Shown here: positions 35,352 through 44,182 of the stretch, piece after piece
How positions within the stretch are numbered: position 1 is the stretch's first letter
Layout of the letters: each line of letters begins with the position of its first letter
Assembly (NCBI GenBank): GCA_002338655.1
Contig: DDIU01000051.1
Location: forward strand, 1-64,000
From: Flammeovirgaceae bacterium UBA1842
GTDB lineage: Bacteria; Bacteroidota; Bacteroidia; Cytophagales; Cyclobacteriaceae
Direction: 5' to 3'
Length of the DNA: 64,000 nucleotides
Translations under genes and position numbers: made by a program
Notes under the pieces: generated by a model
Database searches by the model: none
Told to the model about the DNA's origin: nothing
The model's input: the letters and a program-made list of their open reading frames with translations, nothing else

Positions 35352-36269
35352 TTGGAAGCATTAGAAGTAAAAAACATTTCGAAGCAATATGCCGAGCATG
35401 TTGCTTTGAGCAATGTTAGCCTTACCATCCCCGAAAAGTCAATTTACGGTCTGCTGGGGCCCAATGGAGCTGGTAAAACAACACTGATCCGGATCATCAA
35501 TCAAATTATCAATGCTGATTCGGGAGAGGTTTACATTAAAGGGGAACCCTTAAATCAATCTCACATTTCTGTTATTGGCTACCTACCAGAAGAACGCGGC
35601 CTTTATAAAAAAATGAAGGTGGGCGAACAATTGGTATTTCTAGGTCAATTAAGGGACTTGACAAGAAAAGACGCCATTATAAAAAGTAAGGAATGGTGCA
35701 AGAAACTCGACATTATGGAGTGGTGGGATAAAAAGGTTGAAGACCTATCTAAGGGAATGGCACAAAAAATCCAATTTATCTCCACAGTGCTCAATGAGCC
35801 TAAATTAATAATTCTTGATGAGCCATTTTCAGGCTTTGACCCTATTAATGCCAACCTTATTAAAGATGAGATTCTGGAACTAAGGGATAAGGGCAGCACC
35901 ATTATTTTCTCAACCCATAGAATGGAATCTGTAGAAGAGTTATGTGACTCAATCGCACTTATAAATAAGTCAAAGTTGATATTGGAAGGTAACAAACAAG
36001 AGATTAAAAACTCATTTAGAAACCATACCTACATTGTAACTCACAAAGGCGCGCTCAATGGTTCATTGGCATCTGATTTTTCCTTATTGGGAACTACAGA
36101 TTTGGCAGATGACCTATTCGAATCTACAATTAGGACAACTGATAAATATGGTCCAAATGACTTGTTGAAAAATTTAATAGACCATACGGAGATTAATACC
36201 TTCACCGAAAAAATACCAACCATTAACGAGATATTCATTTCTAAAGTAAAAGGAGGCGACAGTGAATAA
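35352..36269 (+). CDS. ABC transporter ATP-binding protein (NatA-like)
   Basis: A 305-residue ATPase: Walker A GPNGAGKTTLIR (about 36-47), signature LSKGMAQKIQF, Walker B LIILDEPFSGFDP, switch His in STHRM, and a C-terminal extension of the DUF4162 type (TYIVTHKGAL ... TINEIFISKVKGG) seen in NatA-like exporters. Start is TTG 35352 with AAAGGA eight bases before; no ATG is near and MEALEVKNISKQY is the expected N-terminus. Overlaps the permease start by eight bases. Confidence 0.92.
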   Translation: MEALEVKNISKQYAEHVALSNVSLTIPEKSIYGLLGPNGAGKTTLIRIINQIINADSGEVYIKGEPLNQSHISVIGYLPEERGLYKKMKVGEQLVFLGQLRDLTRKDAIIKSKEWCKKLDIMEWWDKKVEDLSKGMAQKIQFISTVLNEPKLIILDEPFSGFDPINANLIKDEILELRDKGSTIIFSTHRMESVEELCDSIALINKSKLILEGNKQEIKNSFRNHTYIVTHKGALNGSLASDFSLLGTTDLADDLFESTIRTTDKYGPNDLLKNLIDHTEINTFTEKIPTINEIFISKVKGGDSE

Positions 36270-37584
36270 GATATTTTTAATCATTCAAAGGGAATTTATA
36301 AGCCGGGTAAAAAAGAAATCATTTTTGATAGCCACTTTACTGGTACCAATATTATTTCCGGCAATCATCGGTGGGTTGGGTTATTTCTTTGTTAAAGAAA
36401 AGGAAAATGCCAGTGCAAAAACCTTAATGGTTTTAAATGAAAGTCAAAGTATTCAACTCACAAGTAATGATAACTATGTATTTACACCTGTGACTGGCAC
36501 TTTGGATCAAGTGACAACTGCATTTCAAGAGTCAGAGGATTTCGGATTACTTTACATTCCAGAAATAGACATTGAAAACCCGCAGGGAATTGTCCTTTAT
36601 ACCAAAACCACCCCTGGCCCGTCAGTTGTCAATAGTATTGAAAGGGAACTAGAGGGATCTGTTAAAGACCTCAAATTATTGAAATACAATATTGATCCTG
36701 AAACATTGACTAAGCTCAATACGAGCATATCATTGGATACACGGATAAGTTCTGCTGAAGAATCTGATAAAAGCAGTAATTCGGGTATTGCTTCGACTAT
36801 CGGCTATGTGACGGGATTCTTGATATATCTCTTTTTATTCATTTATGGAGGTCAGGTGATGCAAGGGGTGATTGAAGAAAAAAACAGCAAAATAGTAGAA
36901 GTAATAGTATCTACTGTAAAGCCGTTTCATTTCATGTTAGGTAAAGTTATAGGTGTGGCGTCCGTTGGACTTGTCCAGATATTGATCTGGGTGACTATAA
37001 TGGGTGGGATTTATGCTGGGGCTGCCAGTTATTTTGTTGGCCCAACCACAACAACCAACATTGAGCAGGTTGCACAAGAAGGCGAAGTAGTGCAAGTTCA
37101 GAGTGGGTTGGAGAACAACCCTAAGATAAAGAAAGCACTGGATGAAATTCAGAATATTCCTATAGTGAGTATTATTTTCACATTTATCTTCTACTTTATT
37201 GGTGGATACTTGCTTTATGGAGCCCTATTTGCAGCAGTGGGATCTGCAGTGGATACACCCGCTGATGCGCAACAATTTATGTTGCCCATTATGCTACCCA
37301 TTATTATCGGGTTTTTTGGTATGTCCATGTTCGTTTTCGATGACCCAAATGGTTCAATGAGTTTTTGGCTCTCAATGATCCCTTTCACCTCCCCTATTGT
37401 AATGATGGGCAGGATTGGCTTTGGTGTACCTTTGTGGGAAATCCTGCTTTCCATGACCTTGCTGGTGGGTGGTTTCATATTTACAATATGGTTGGCCGGC
37501 AGAATTTATCGGGTAGGTATACTCATGCATGGCACCAAAGTAAATTACAAGGTATTGGCCAAGTGGTTTATGATGAAAAACTAG
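36262..37584 (+). CDS. ABC-2 type permease (NatB-like)
   Basis: A 440-residue membrane subunit: one N-terminal helix (about 20-42), a large extracytoplasmic domain, then five or six helices from about 175 on, with the family motif EEKNSKIVEVIVSTVKPFHFMLGKVIGV. Start is GTG 36262 inside the upstream gene with a strong AAAGGAGG ahead of it. With the ATPase it makes a NatAB/YhaP-type exporter; substrate could be Na+, a drug or a lipid-like molecule. Confidence 0.9.
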   Translation: MNKIFLIIQREFISRVKKKSFLIATLLVPILFPAIIGGLGYFFVKEKENASAKTLMVLNESQSIQLTSNDNYVFTPVTGTLDQVTTAFQESEDFGLLYIPEIDIENPQGIVLYTKTTPGPSVVNSIERELEGSVKDLKLLKYNIDPETLTKLNTSISLDTRISSAEESDKSSNSGIASTIGYVTGFLIYLFLFIYGGQVMQGVIEEKNSKIVEVIVSTVKPFHFMLGKVIGVASVGLVQILIWVTIMGGIYAGAASYFVGPTTTTNIEQVAQEGEVVQVQSGLENNPKIKKALDEIQNIPIVSIIFTFIFYFIGGYLLYGALFAAVGSAVDTPADAQQFMLPIMLPIIIGFFGMSMFVFDDPNGSMSFWLSMIPFTSPIVMMGRIGFGVPLWEILLSMTLLVGGFIFTIWLAGRIYRVGILMHGTKVNYKVLAKWFMMKN

Positions 37585-37603
37585 GCTCAATTAGTCGTTC
37601 AAG

Positions 37604-37636
37604 AAACCGGATAGTGTTTACTATCCGGTTTTTTTG
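37604..37636 (+). terminator. Rho-independent terminator after the ABC exporter
   Basis: Hairpin AAACCGGATAG / CTATCCGGTTT (arms 37604-37614, 37621-37631) and a T-tract to 37636. It separates the exporter from the histidine kinase gene. Confidence 0.92.
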
Positions 37637-37657
37637 TTTTAATTTGATCATATTGGA

Positions 37658-38869
37658 ATGGCAAAAACGAATAAACTTGTAGGCTTTGATATATATTCTA
37701 ACAAGTCCAGAATTAAATGGATTGTGTTAGCCGTGTCTATACTTATCAGTGCAGGGTCCATTTTCTATACCAATTTATTAGTCAATCAACTTCAAGATAA
37801 AGAAAGGAGGCAGATTCAGGTATTTGCGAAAGCCCTTGAATATACCGTAAATGAAACCCAAAATAGCAATCTGTACTTTATTACAGAGGAAATCCTGTTT
37901 CAGAACAATTCGATCCCGACCATTTTAGTTGATCAATCAGATAGCATTATAAGCTATCGAAACATTGATGTTAAAGACTTATCGGCCAATGATCTGAAAA
38001 AAAAATTAAATGCTGAGCTTGCAGTGATGCGTGGTACTTATGATCCGATAGAAATAAAGTACAGAGACAAATCAACTAATGAAATCTATGATACACAGTA
38101 TATTTTTTATCAAAACTCGTTTTTGTTAACCCAGCTCACTTATTATCCTTACGTTCAACTTTCTGTTATCGCATTGTTTGCATTCATTTCCTATATGGCA
38201 TTCAATTACTCCAAAGCAGCAGAACAAAACCAGGTTTGGGTAGGCCTTGCCAAAGAAACTGCCCATCAACTGGGAACCCCCATTTCATCGCTTATGGCTT
38301 GGATGGAGTATTTCAAAGAAGATGATCAATTTAAAGACAAAAGCATTATTGATGAATTGGATAAAGACATACGTAAGCTACAGGTAATCACAGAGCGTTT
38401 CTCCAACATTGGGTCCACTCCGGTATTAAATAGTGAAGCAATGGAGCCTCTTATAAAAAATATCATTGCCTATCTCAAACCTCGTATTTCACCCAAAGTG
38501 AGTATAAGCGTACTTGCGCTTACCCCTGACATTATGGCCAAAGTTAATCCCCCCCTATTTGAATGGGTGATTGAAAATTTATGTAAAAATGCTGTAGATG
38601 CCATGAACGGTTCAGGTGCCATATTTATAAATATATTGAAGGGAAGTGAAGGCCGGGTCTTTGTGGATATTGCAGATAATGGCAAAGGGATTCCAAAATC
38701 AAAGCTCAAGCACGTGTTTAACCCCGGTTTTACTACTAAAAAAAGGGGCTGGGGACTTGGATTAACATTGGCCAAAAGAATTATTGAAATATATCACCAA
38801 GGTAAAATATCAATAAAATCTTCAGAAGAAAGCCAAGGCACAACATTCCGGATAGTGCTACACAATTAA
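37658..38869 (+). CDS. Sensor histidine kinase
   Basis: A 403-residue membrane kinase. Membrane helices at about 22-42 and 168-186 frame a 125-residue periplasmic sensor domain. The phospho-acceptor His is in AKETAHQLGTPISSLMAWMEY (about 198-218), and the ATPase domain shows the N box ENLCKNAVDAMNG, G1 DIADNGKGIP, and G2 GWGLGLTLAKRI. No response regulator is next to it, so the partner is elsewhere. Lies between the ABC exporter and atpD, each separated by a terminator or promoter. Confidence 0.93.
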   Translation: MAKTNKLVGFDIYSNKSRIKWIVLAVSILISAGSIFYTNLLVNQLQDKERRQIQVFAKALEYTVNETQNSNLYFITEEILFQNNSIPTILVDQSDSIISYRNIDVKDLSANDLKKKLNAELAVMRGTYDPIEIKYRDKSTNEIYDTQYIFYQNSFLLTQLTYYPYVQLSVIALFAFISYMAFNYSKAAEQNQVWVGLAKETAHQLGTPISSLMAWMEYFKEDDQFKDKSIIDELDKDIRKLQVITERFSNIGSTPVLNSEAMEPLIKNIIAYLKPRISPKVSISVLALTPDIMAKVNPPLFEWVIENLCKNAVDAMNGSGAIFINILKGSEGRVFVDIADNGKGIPKSKLKHVFNPGFTTKKRGWGLGLTLAKRIIEIYHQGKISIKSSEESQGTTFRIVLHN

Positions 38870-38892
38870 TAGGTAAAATCTCCAAAATGCCT

Positions 38893-38923
38893 TTTGGTTT
38901 ATTATACAAAAAACGTAGTTTTG
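38893..38923 (+). promoter_or_regulatory. Promoter for atpDC, Bacteroidota type
   Basis: TTTG at 38893-38896 and TAGTTTTG at 38916-38923 with 19 bases between them fit the Bacteroidota -33/-7 consensus exactly. The atpD ATG is 49 bases downstream of the -7 element. Confidence 0.75.
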
Positions 38924-38971
38924 CAGTCTGAAATAGAGTAGGACTTAATTATCTCTTATAAACAATAAAGA

Positions 38972-40477
38972 ATGGCAAATATTGGTAAAATTACCCAGGT
39001 AATCGGCCCCGTAGTAGATGTTAGTTTTGATTCAGTTGGCGCTAAATTGCCCAACATTCTAGACTCTTTGATAATCACTAAAGAAAATGGTCAGAAAGTA
39101 GTTTTAGAATGTCAGCAACACCTCGGTGAAGATAGAGTGAGAACGATATCCATGGAAAGTACTGAAGGTTTAGTAAGAGGCATGGAGGTGATTGACACAG
39201 GTTCACCTATCACAATGCCCACTGGTGACGACATTAAAGGAAGACTTTTTAATGTTGTTGGTGAAGCTATTGACGGCATCGACCAACCTTCTGGAAAAAC
39301 CGAACTATCTATACACAGACAAGCACCAAAATTCGAGGACTTATCTACTTCAACCGAAGTATTATATACCGGTATTAAGGTAATCGATTTGCTAGCCCCT
39401 TATGTAAAAGGAGGTAAAATCGGTCTTTTTGGTGGTGCTGGTGTAGGTAAAACCGTACTTATCCAGGAGCTGATTAACAATATTGCAAAAGCTTACCAAG
39501 GATTCTCAGTATTTGCCGGTGTTGGTGAAAGAACAAGGGAAGGAAACGATTTGTTGAGAGAATTTTTGGAGTCAGATATCATCCGTTATGGTGAAGACTT
39601 TAAAAAATCCATGGAAGAAGGCGGATGGGACCTTTCCAAAGTAGATAAGAAAGAACTTGAAAAATCACAAGCTACATTGGTGTTTGGCCAAATGAATGAG
39701 CCTCCTGGAGCAAGAGCAAGAGTGGCACTTTCTGGACTTACTGTAGCTGAATATTTCAGGGATGGAGATGGTGAAGGACAAGGAAGGGACATCCTTTTCT
39801 TTATTGACAATATATTTAGATTCACACAAGCTGGTTCTGAAGTGTCTGCACTACTTGGTCGTATGCCATCAGCGGTGGGATATCAGCCAACATTGGCTAC
39901 CGAAATGGGAGCGATGCAGGAAAGAATTACTTCTACTAAAAGAGGTTCTATTACCTCGGTTCAGGCCGTTTACGTACCTGCGGATGATTTAACTGACCCT
40001 GCCCCTGCTACAACATTTACTCACCTTGACGCAACAACAGTACTTAACCGTAAAATTTCCGAACTTGGAATTTACCCTGCTGTGGATCCTTTGGATTCTT
40101 CATCAAGGATATTAAGTGCTGAGATTTTAGGCGATGAGCACTATGACTGTGCACAAAGAGTAAAGGAGATTCTACAACGATATAAAGAACTACAGGATAT
40201 TATTGCCATTCTTGGTATGGACGAATTGTCTGACGAAGATAAGCAAGCAGTACACAGGGCAAGAAGGGTTCAGAGATTCCTTTCTCAACCATTCCACGTT
40301 GCTGAGCAATTTACTGGTATACCTGGTGTACTAGTTGATATCAAAGATACCATCAAAGCATTCAATATGATCATGGATGGTGAGTTGGATCATCTTCCAG
40401 AAATGGCTTTTAATTTGGTGGGTTCTATAGAAGATGCCATAGCCAAAGGAGAAAAAATGATGGCCGAAGTTAAATAA
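38972..40477 (+). CDS. atpD: ATP synthase F1 subunit beta
   Basis: A 501-residue catalytic subunit of F1. Walker A GGAGVGKTVLIQE (about 151-163), the catalytic Glu in GVGERTREGNDL, DNIFRFTQAGSEVSALLGRMPSAVGYQPTLATEMG, and DELSDEDKQ at the C-terminal domain. Insertion KSMEEGGWDLSKVDKKELEKS at about 210-230 is a lineage feature. Followed only by atpC; in Bacteroidota this pair commonly lies apart from the rest of the operon. Confidence 0.98.
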   Translation: MANIGKITQVIGPVVDVSFDSVGAKLPNILDSLIITKENGQKVVLECQQHLGEDRVRTISMESTEGLVRGMEVIDTGSPITMPTGDDIKGRLFNVVGEAIDGIDQPSGKTELSIHRQAPKFEDLSTSTEVLYTGIKVIDLLAPYVKGGKIGLFGGAGVGKTVLIQELINNIAKAYQGFSVFAGVGERTREGNDLLREFLESDIIRYGEDFKKSMEEGGWDLSKVDKKELEKSQATLVFGQMNEPPGARARVALSGLTVAEYFRDGDGEGQGRDILFFIDNIFRFTQAGSEVSALLGRMPSAVGYQPTLATEMGAMQERITSTKRGSITSVQAVYVPADDLTDPAPATTFTHLDATTVLNRKISELGIYPAVDPLDSSSRILSAEILGDEHYDCAQRVKEILQRYKELQDIIAILGMDELSDEDKQAVHRARRVQRFLSQPFHVAEQFTGIPGVLVDIKDTIKAFNMIMDGELDHLPEMAFNLVGSIEDAIAKGEKMMAEVK

Positions 40478-40540
40478 GATATTAGATATTAGACACTTAG
40501 ATTGAGAATCTATCTCAATGTAAAAAGTCTAATATCTTAT
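40474..40540 (+). repeat. Nested inverted repeat between atpD and atpC
   Basis: Outer arms ATAAGATATTAG (40474-40485) and its complement (40529-40540) enclose inner arms ATTGAGA (40501-40507) and TCTCAAT (40513-40519). The repeat includes the atpD stop codon and further TAGA/TCTA variants run on to about 40562. AT-rich with no T-tract; could be an mRNA processing or stability hairpin between the two cistrons, or simple spacer repeat. Confidence 0.65.
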
Positions 40541-40564
40541 GTCTCATGTCTAAAATCTAATATT

Positions 40565-40813
40565 ATGTATTTAGAAGTTGTAACCCCCATATCAAAGGTA
40601 TTTGAAGGTGAAGTATCCGTAATTACTTTTCCTGGTACAGATGGTTCATTTCAGGTATTGAATGACCACGCTCCCTTGGTAAGTACATTGACAAAAGGTG
40701 AGCTTATCTATAAAAACACCAAAGGTGAAAATAAAGTAAATATCACTGGTGGTGTAGTGGAGGTATTAAATAACAAGATTATAGTTTTGGCTGACGGCCT
40801 TTTCGAAAACTAG
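40565..40813 (+). CDS. atpC: ATP synthase F1 subunit epsilon, short form
   Basis: An 82-residue epsilon subunit containing only the N-terminal beta-sandwich (MYLEVVTPISKVFEGEVSVITFPGTDGSFQVLNDHAPLV ... GVVEVLNNKIIVLAD). The C-terminal two-helix inhibitory domain of E. coli epsilon is missing, so it likely couples rotation without that form of ATPase inhibition. ATG 40565 chosen over the open frame from 40502 because it matches the family start. Confidence 0.94.
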   Translation: MYLEVVTPISKVFEGEVSVITFPGTDGSFQVLNDHAPLVSTLTKGELIYKNTKGENKVNITGGVVEVLNNKIIVLADGLFEN

Positions 40814-40837
40814 AACAATTTTATTTGCAAAAAACAG

Positions 40838-40866
40838 AAGCCAATTCTTTACGGATTGGCTTTTTT
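40838..40866. terminator. Bidirectional terminator between atpC and a convergent gene
   Basis: Stem AAGCCAAT / ATTGGCTT (40838-40845, 40855-40862) with a T run to 40866 on plus and an A run on the other side. It overlaps the last codons of the convergent membrane-protein gene. Confidence 0.8.
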
Positions 40867-41148
40867 GTTTTTAAACATCCTATTAAGCATCTTTTTTTCA
40901 AATTCCAGAAAGAAACTGAATTGTCCAAAGACAAAGCCATAACAAAGGAGGATAATGTTATATACAGGTAAAATGAGCAGATAATAAACAACTGTAAACC
41001 AGATACTCCTATTTTCCTTTTCCACTATCAAGGAAAGCACCGGCTCTTTTAAAAATAAAACCGTAAAGCCTGTACAAGTAAAAACCAACAAGATCAGGAT
41101 TACTTTTCCTGTACTCGCATTCCATCTTTTCTTAAGTCCACTTAACAT
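40849..41148 (-). CDS. DUF6787-like small membrane protein
   Basis: A 99-residue protein with two membrane helices (about 17-36, 50-75), a basic N-terminus LKKRWNAS and the C-terminal motif FGQFSFFLEFEKKMLNRMF. The LKKRWN...FGQF.FF pattern resembles a Bacteroidota family I remember as DUF6787; no function is known. Nine bases after the pseudouridine synthase gene, so co-transcribed with it. Confidence 0.7.
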   Translation of the reverse strand: MLSGLKKRWNASTGKVILILLVFTCTGFTVLFLKEPVLSLIVEKENRSIWFTVVYYLLILPVYNIILLCYGFVFGQFSFFLEFEKKMLNRMFKNKKANP

Positions 41149-41157
41149 AACCCCAAT

Positions 41158-41835
41158 TTATCTTCCAAAAAGTCCCCAAATCTGTTCCTTAGGCAAAAGT
41201 GCGGTAACTTTAACTGGTTCTTTCTTTATGGGATGTATAAAAGCCAATTCCCTAGAGTGTAAATATATTGCAGTTTTATCTTCCGATCTTTCGCCACCAT
41301 ATTTCAAGTCGCCAAATATGGGACATCCCATTTTAGCCAGTTGCACCCTTATCTGATGCGGTCTGCCCGTTTCTGGTTTTACCTCAATCAAATAAAATTC
41401 CCCGATTCTACCTATCAATTTATAGCTAAGCATGGCCTTTTGGGTTCCTTGCTTGCCTTCTTTATTAAAAGCCGTTACTTTATTGCTCTCCGCGTCCTTC
41501 TTAAGCCAATGCGTTAGTTCTCCTTCTATCTTAGGTGGTTTATGCTTTGATATTGCCCAGTAGGTTTTCTCTACTTCTCGCTCTTGAAACAACTTATTCA
41601 TCCTTTCAAGGCCTTTGGATGTCCTGGCAAAAGCAATTACCCCACCTACAGGCCTGTCAAGCCGATGTATTACCCCTAAGTAAACATCCCCTGGCTTATT
41701 GTACTTCTTTTTAATATATAGCTTACACTCATCAGCCAGTGTCCCGTCACCAGTTTTGTCGCCTTGTACCAGCATACCGGCTGGTTTATCTACTAATAGG
41801 ATGTGATTATCTTCGTAAAGTACGCTTAGTTTCAA
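41158..41835 (-). CDS. RluA-family pseudouridine synthase
   Basis: A 225-residue pseudouridine synthase. The catalytic Asp is in VIHRLDRPVGGV (about 55-66), with HQIRVQLAKMGCPIFGDLKYGG later. It lacks an S4 domain and is of the short RluA/TruC-like type, so the target (rRNA or tRNA uridine) is open. Start appears to be TTG 41835 (MKLSVLYEDNHILLVDKPAG); no ATG lies before the conserved DNHILLVDKP. Confidence 0.9.
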   Translation of the reverse strand: MKLSVLYEDNHILLVDKPAGMLVQGDKTGDGTLADECKLYIKKKYNKPGDVYLGVIHRLDRPVGGVIAFARTSKGLERMNKLFQEREVEKTYWAISKHKPPKIEGELTHWLKKDAESNKVTAFNKEGKQGTQKAMLSYKLIGRIGEFYLIEVKPETGRPHQIRVQLAKMGCPIFGDLKYGGERSEDKTAIYLHSRELAFIHPIKKEPVKVTALLPKEQIWGLFGR

Positions 41836-41906
41836 TTTGGATGTGGTTAGAAGTAATGAAGTGTAAAATTAGCAATATATAGAGACATATTAAGGTATGT
41901 CACTCG

Positions 41907-42524
41907 CTATGTAAAATCCATTTCCAGTTTTTCTAAACCTTTCAAAGCTTGACTATGCAAATTTTTAAATTCTTCAATCCCACCAAACCAATCAAGTACG
42001 GATTTTCTTTTTACCAAGGTTTTTTTGGAAGATAACATCGTATGAAGGCTGCTATGTGGCCAGTCAAATGGGCTGTCGGAAAGACCATGATGAACCGGGT
42101 TGTGATGTATATAGAAAATGATGTTTGTGAGATAATTATCATTCTCAATCGGTTTACGTTTGAAATTTGGCATAAACAAACTCCCCATTCGTTCTTGCTG
42201 TTTGTTAAAAGCCCTAGTATACGAATTAAATAAATTGCTAAACTGCTGGATAATTACTTTTCCACTACTTTTTCCCATGCCTCCAAGGTTTTCAAAACCT
42301 TGGAGGTGTGGACTTGGCTTAACAAGCAACAAATCCTCTTCACTTTTAGTCTTGATCAAAAAATGAAAATGATTCGGCATAAGACAGTACGCGTATGTTT
42401 CTGCCACTGGTTCAATGTATTTCGCCCATTGTCGTAGGAAAAAATGATAATTACCCTCTGTTTGGTAGAGGTTTTCAAAACCATTAGCATGATTATAAAT
42501 ATGATAAAAGGTTTCTAATAACAT
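41907..42524 (-). CDS. REP-associated tyrosine transposase (RAYT, Y1_Tnp)
   Basis: A 205-residue single-domain Y1 transposase-like nuclease. The HUH motif is MPNHFHFLIK (about 49-58; His-Phe-His) and the catalytic Tyr is probably in FYIHHNPVHHGL (about 140-151). RAYTs are single-copy domesticated relatives of IS200/IS605 transposases that cut at REP palindromes. Odd here: residues about 73-83 (LQGFENLGGMG) are encoded by a perfect 27-base hairpin at 42280-42306, i.e. a REP-like palindrome lies inside the gene yet keeps the frame. Flanked by core genes rluA-like and prfC. Confidence 0.92.
   Translation of the reverse strand: MLLETFYHIYNHANGFENLYQTEGNYHFFLRQWAKYIEPVAETYAYCLMPNHFHFLIKTKSEEDLLLVKPSPHLQGFENLGGMGKSSGKVIIQQFSNLFNSYTRAFNKQQERMGSLFMPNFKRKPIENDNYLTNIIFYIHHNPVHHGLSDSPFDWPHSSLHTMLSSKKTLVKRKSVLDWFGGIEEFKNLHSQALKGLEKLEMDFT
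42280..42306. repeat. Perfect hairpin inside the RAYT gene
   Basis: Thirteen-base arms CCTCCAAGGTTTT (42280-42292) and AAAACCTTGGAGG (42294-42306) with a single C between. The 13-base core GGTTTTCAAAACC occurs again at 42470-42482 near the 5' end of the same gene. No repeat boundaries or target duplications are visible. Confidence 0.9.
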
Positions 42525-42568
42525 CCAAAAGGCTTTAAACCATGAAAATAATTACGTCTTTAACCTAT

Positions 42569-44149
42569 TTAAAACTCCGATGTAAAATGAAACTCTATAT
42601 CAGGAAAATTATCCTGAACCATCGTCAACCATGAGCGGGATTCGGCCATGAATACCAGTTTACCATCTTTGTCTTTGGCTATATGCCTGAATTTCGAATC
42701 TACAAACTCGTTGAGCTTCTTTTTGTCTTTGCTGCTTATCCAGCAAGCTTTATAAAGGTTCATCGACATAAAATCACAGGTAGCCCCATATTCATGTTTC
42801 AACCGATGTTGGATGACTTCAAACTGCAACGCCCCAACCGTTCCCACTACCTTACGGGAGCCCAGTTCATACGTAAATAGTTGTGCCACGCCTTCTTCCA
42901 TCAATTGATTCAATCCTTTATCCAATTGCTTGGTTTTCATGGCGTCCTTATTCACCACCTCTTTAAATATCTCGGGAGAAAAACTCGGGATACCTTTGTA
43001 TGTCACCTTTTCACCTTCCGTCAGGGTGTCGCCAATTTTTAAGTTACCAGTGTCGTATAGTCCAACTATATCCCCCGGCCAAGCCTCATCAACTAGTTCC
43101 TTTTCCTGCGCCATAAAGGCAGTAACGTTCGAGAACCTGATTTTTTTGTCAGCACGCACATGATGATAGGTTTTCCCTCGCTCAAATTTTCCTGAGCAAA
43201 TCCTTATAAATGCTATCCTATTTCTGTGGTTAGGGTCCATATTGGCATGGATTTTAAATACAAACCCCGAAAACTTGGTTTCATTTGGTTCAATAATCCT
43301 TTCCTCAGTTTCCCGCGCTTTTGGTGGCGGAGCCAATTTGATAAAACTGTCCAACAACTCTCTAACACCAAAATTATTTACCGCACTCCCAAAAAAGACA
43401 GGAGCTATGTTCCCGGCCAAATATTCATTTACATCAAATTCAGGATAGACGCCTTCAATCAATTCTACATCTTCACGAATTTGTGCCGCATCATTAGCAC
43501 CAATTTGTTCGTCAATTCTCGGGTCATTTATATCTTCAATATTGAGCCCTTTATTCTCAATTTTATTTTTGCTCGGTTGGAATAGGTGCAAGCTTTTTCC
43601 AAATAGACTATATACTCCTTTGAAGGTCTTGCCCATACTAATCGGCCAGGAGAGCGGCCTAACTTTAATGTCAAGTTTAGCCTCAATTTCATCCAGGAGG
43701 TCATACGGGTCTCGCCCTTCCCTATCCAGTTTATTGATAAAGCAGATCACTGGAGTCTTTCGCATTCTACAAACTTCCATTAGCTTTTCAGTTTGTATCT
43801 CTACGCCTTTTACACAGTCAATCACCATCACTACACTATCTACTGCAGAAAGTGTCCGATAAGTATCTTCTGCAAAATCCTGGTGGCCAGGGGTATCGAG
43901 CAGGTTGATTTTGATGCCGTTGTAGTTAAATCCCATAACTGACGTAGCTACAGAGATACCTCTTTGTTTTTCTATCTCCATCCAGTCAGAGCGGGCATGC
44001 ATTTTTATTTTATTGGATTTGACAGCTCCAGCCGTTTGAATAGCACCCCCAAACAAGAGTAATTTTTCAGTCAATGTGGTCTTACCTGCATCAGGGTGAC
44101 TGATAATACCAAAAGTTCTTCGTTTAGCTATTTCTTCTTTTAATGACAT
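42569..44149 (-). CDS. prfC: Peptide chain release factor 3
   Basis: A 526-residue GTPase that recycles RF1/RF2 after termination. G1 SHPDAGKTTLTEK (17-29), G3 DTPGHQDF, G4 NKLD; followed by the EF-G-like domains (FVFKIHANMDPNHRNRIAFIRICSG; QFEVIQHRLKHEYGA). Length is normal. Single gene divergent from dnaK. Confidence 0.96.
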   Translation of the reverse strand: MSLKEEIAKRRTFGIISHPDAGKTTLTEKLLLFGGAIQTAGAVKSNKIKMHARSDWMEIEKQRGISVATSVMGFNYNGIKINLLDTPGHQDFAEDTYRTLSAVDSVVMVIDCVKGVEIQTEKLMEVCRMRKTPVICFINKLDREGRDPYDLLDEIEAKLDIKVRPLSWPISMGKTFKGVYSLFGKSLHLFQPSKNKIENKGLNIEDINDPRIDEQIGANDAAQIREDVELIEGVYPEFDVNEYLAGNIAPVFFGSAVNNFGVRELLDSFIKLAPPPKARETEERIIEPNETKFSGFVFKIHANMDPNHRNRIAFIRICSGKFERGKTYHHVRADKKIRFSNVTAFMAQEKELVDEAWPGDIVGLYDTGNLKIGDTLTEGEKVTYKGIPSFSPEIFKEVVNKDAMKTKQLDKGLNQLMEEGVAQLFTYELGSRKVVGTVGALQFEVIQHRLKHEYGATCDFMSMNLYKACWISSKDKKKLNEFVDSKFRHIAKDKDGKLVFMAESRSWLTMVQDNFPDIEFHFTSEF

Positions 44150-44182
44150 ATTGTGCTTTAATATAAAGCCGCAAAGTTACAC

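Noticed and set aside
36262..36269. Frameshift between ABC ATPase and permease
   Set aside because: The eight-base overlap with a strong Shine-Dalgarno and GTG start is ordinary translational coupling.
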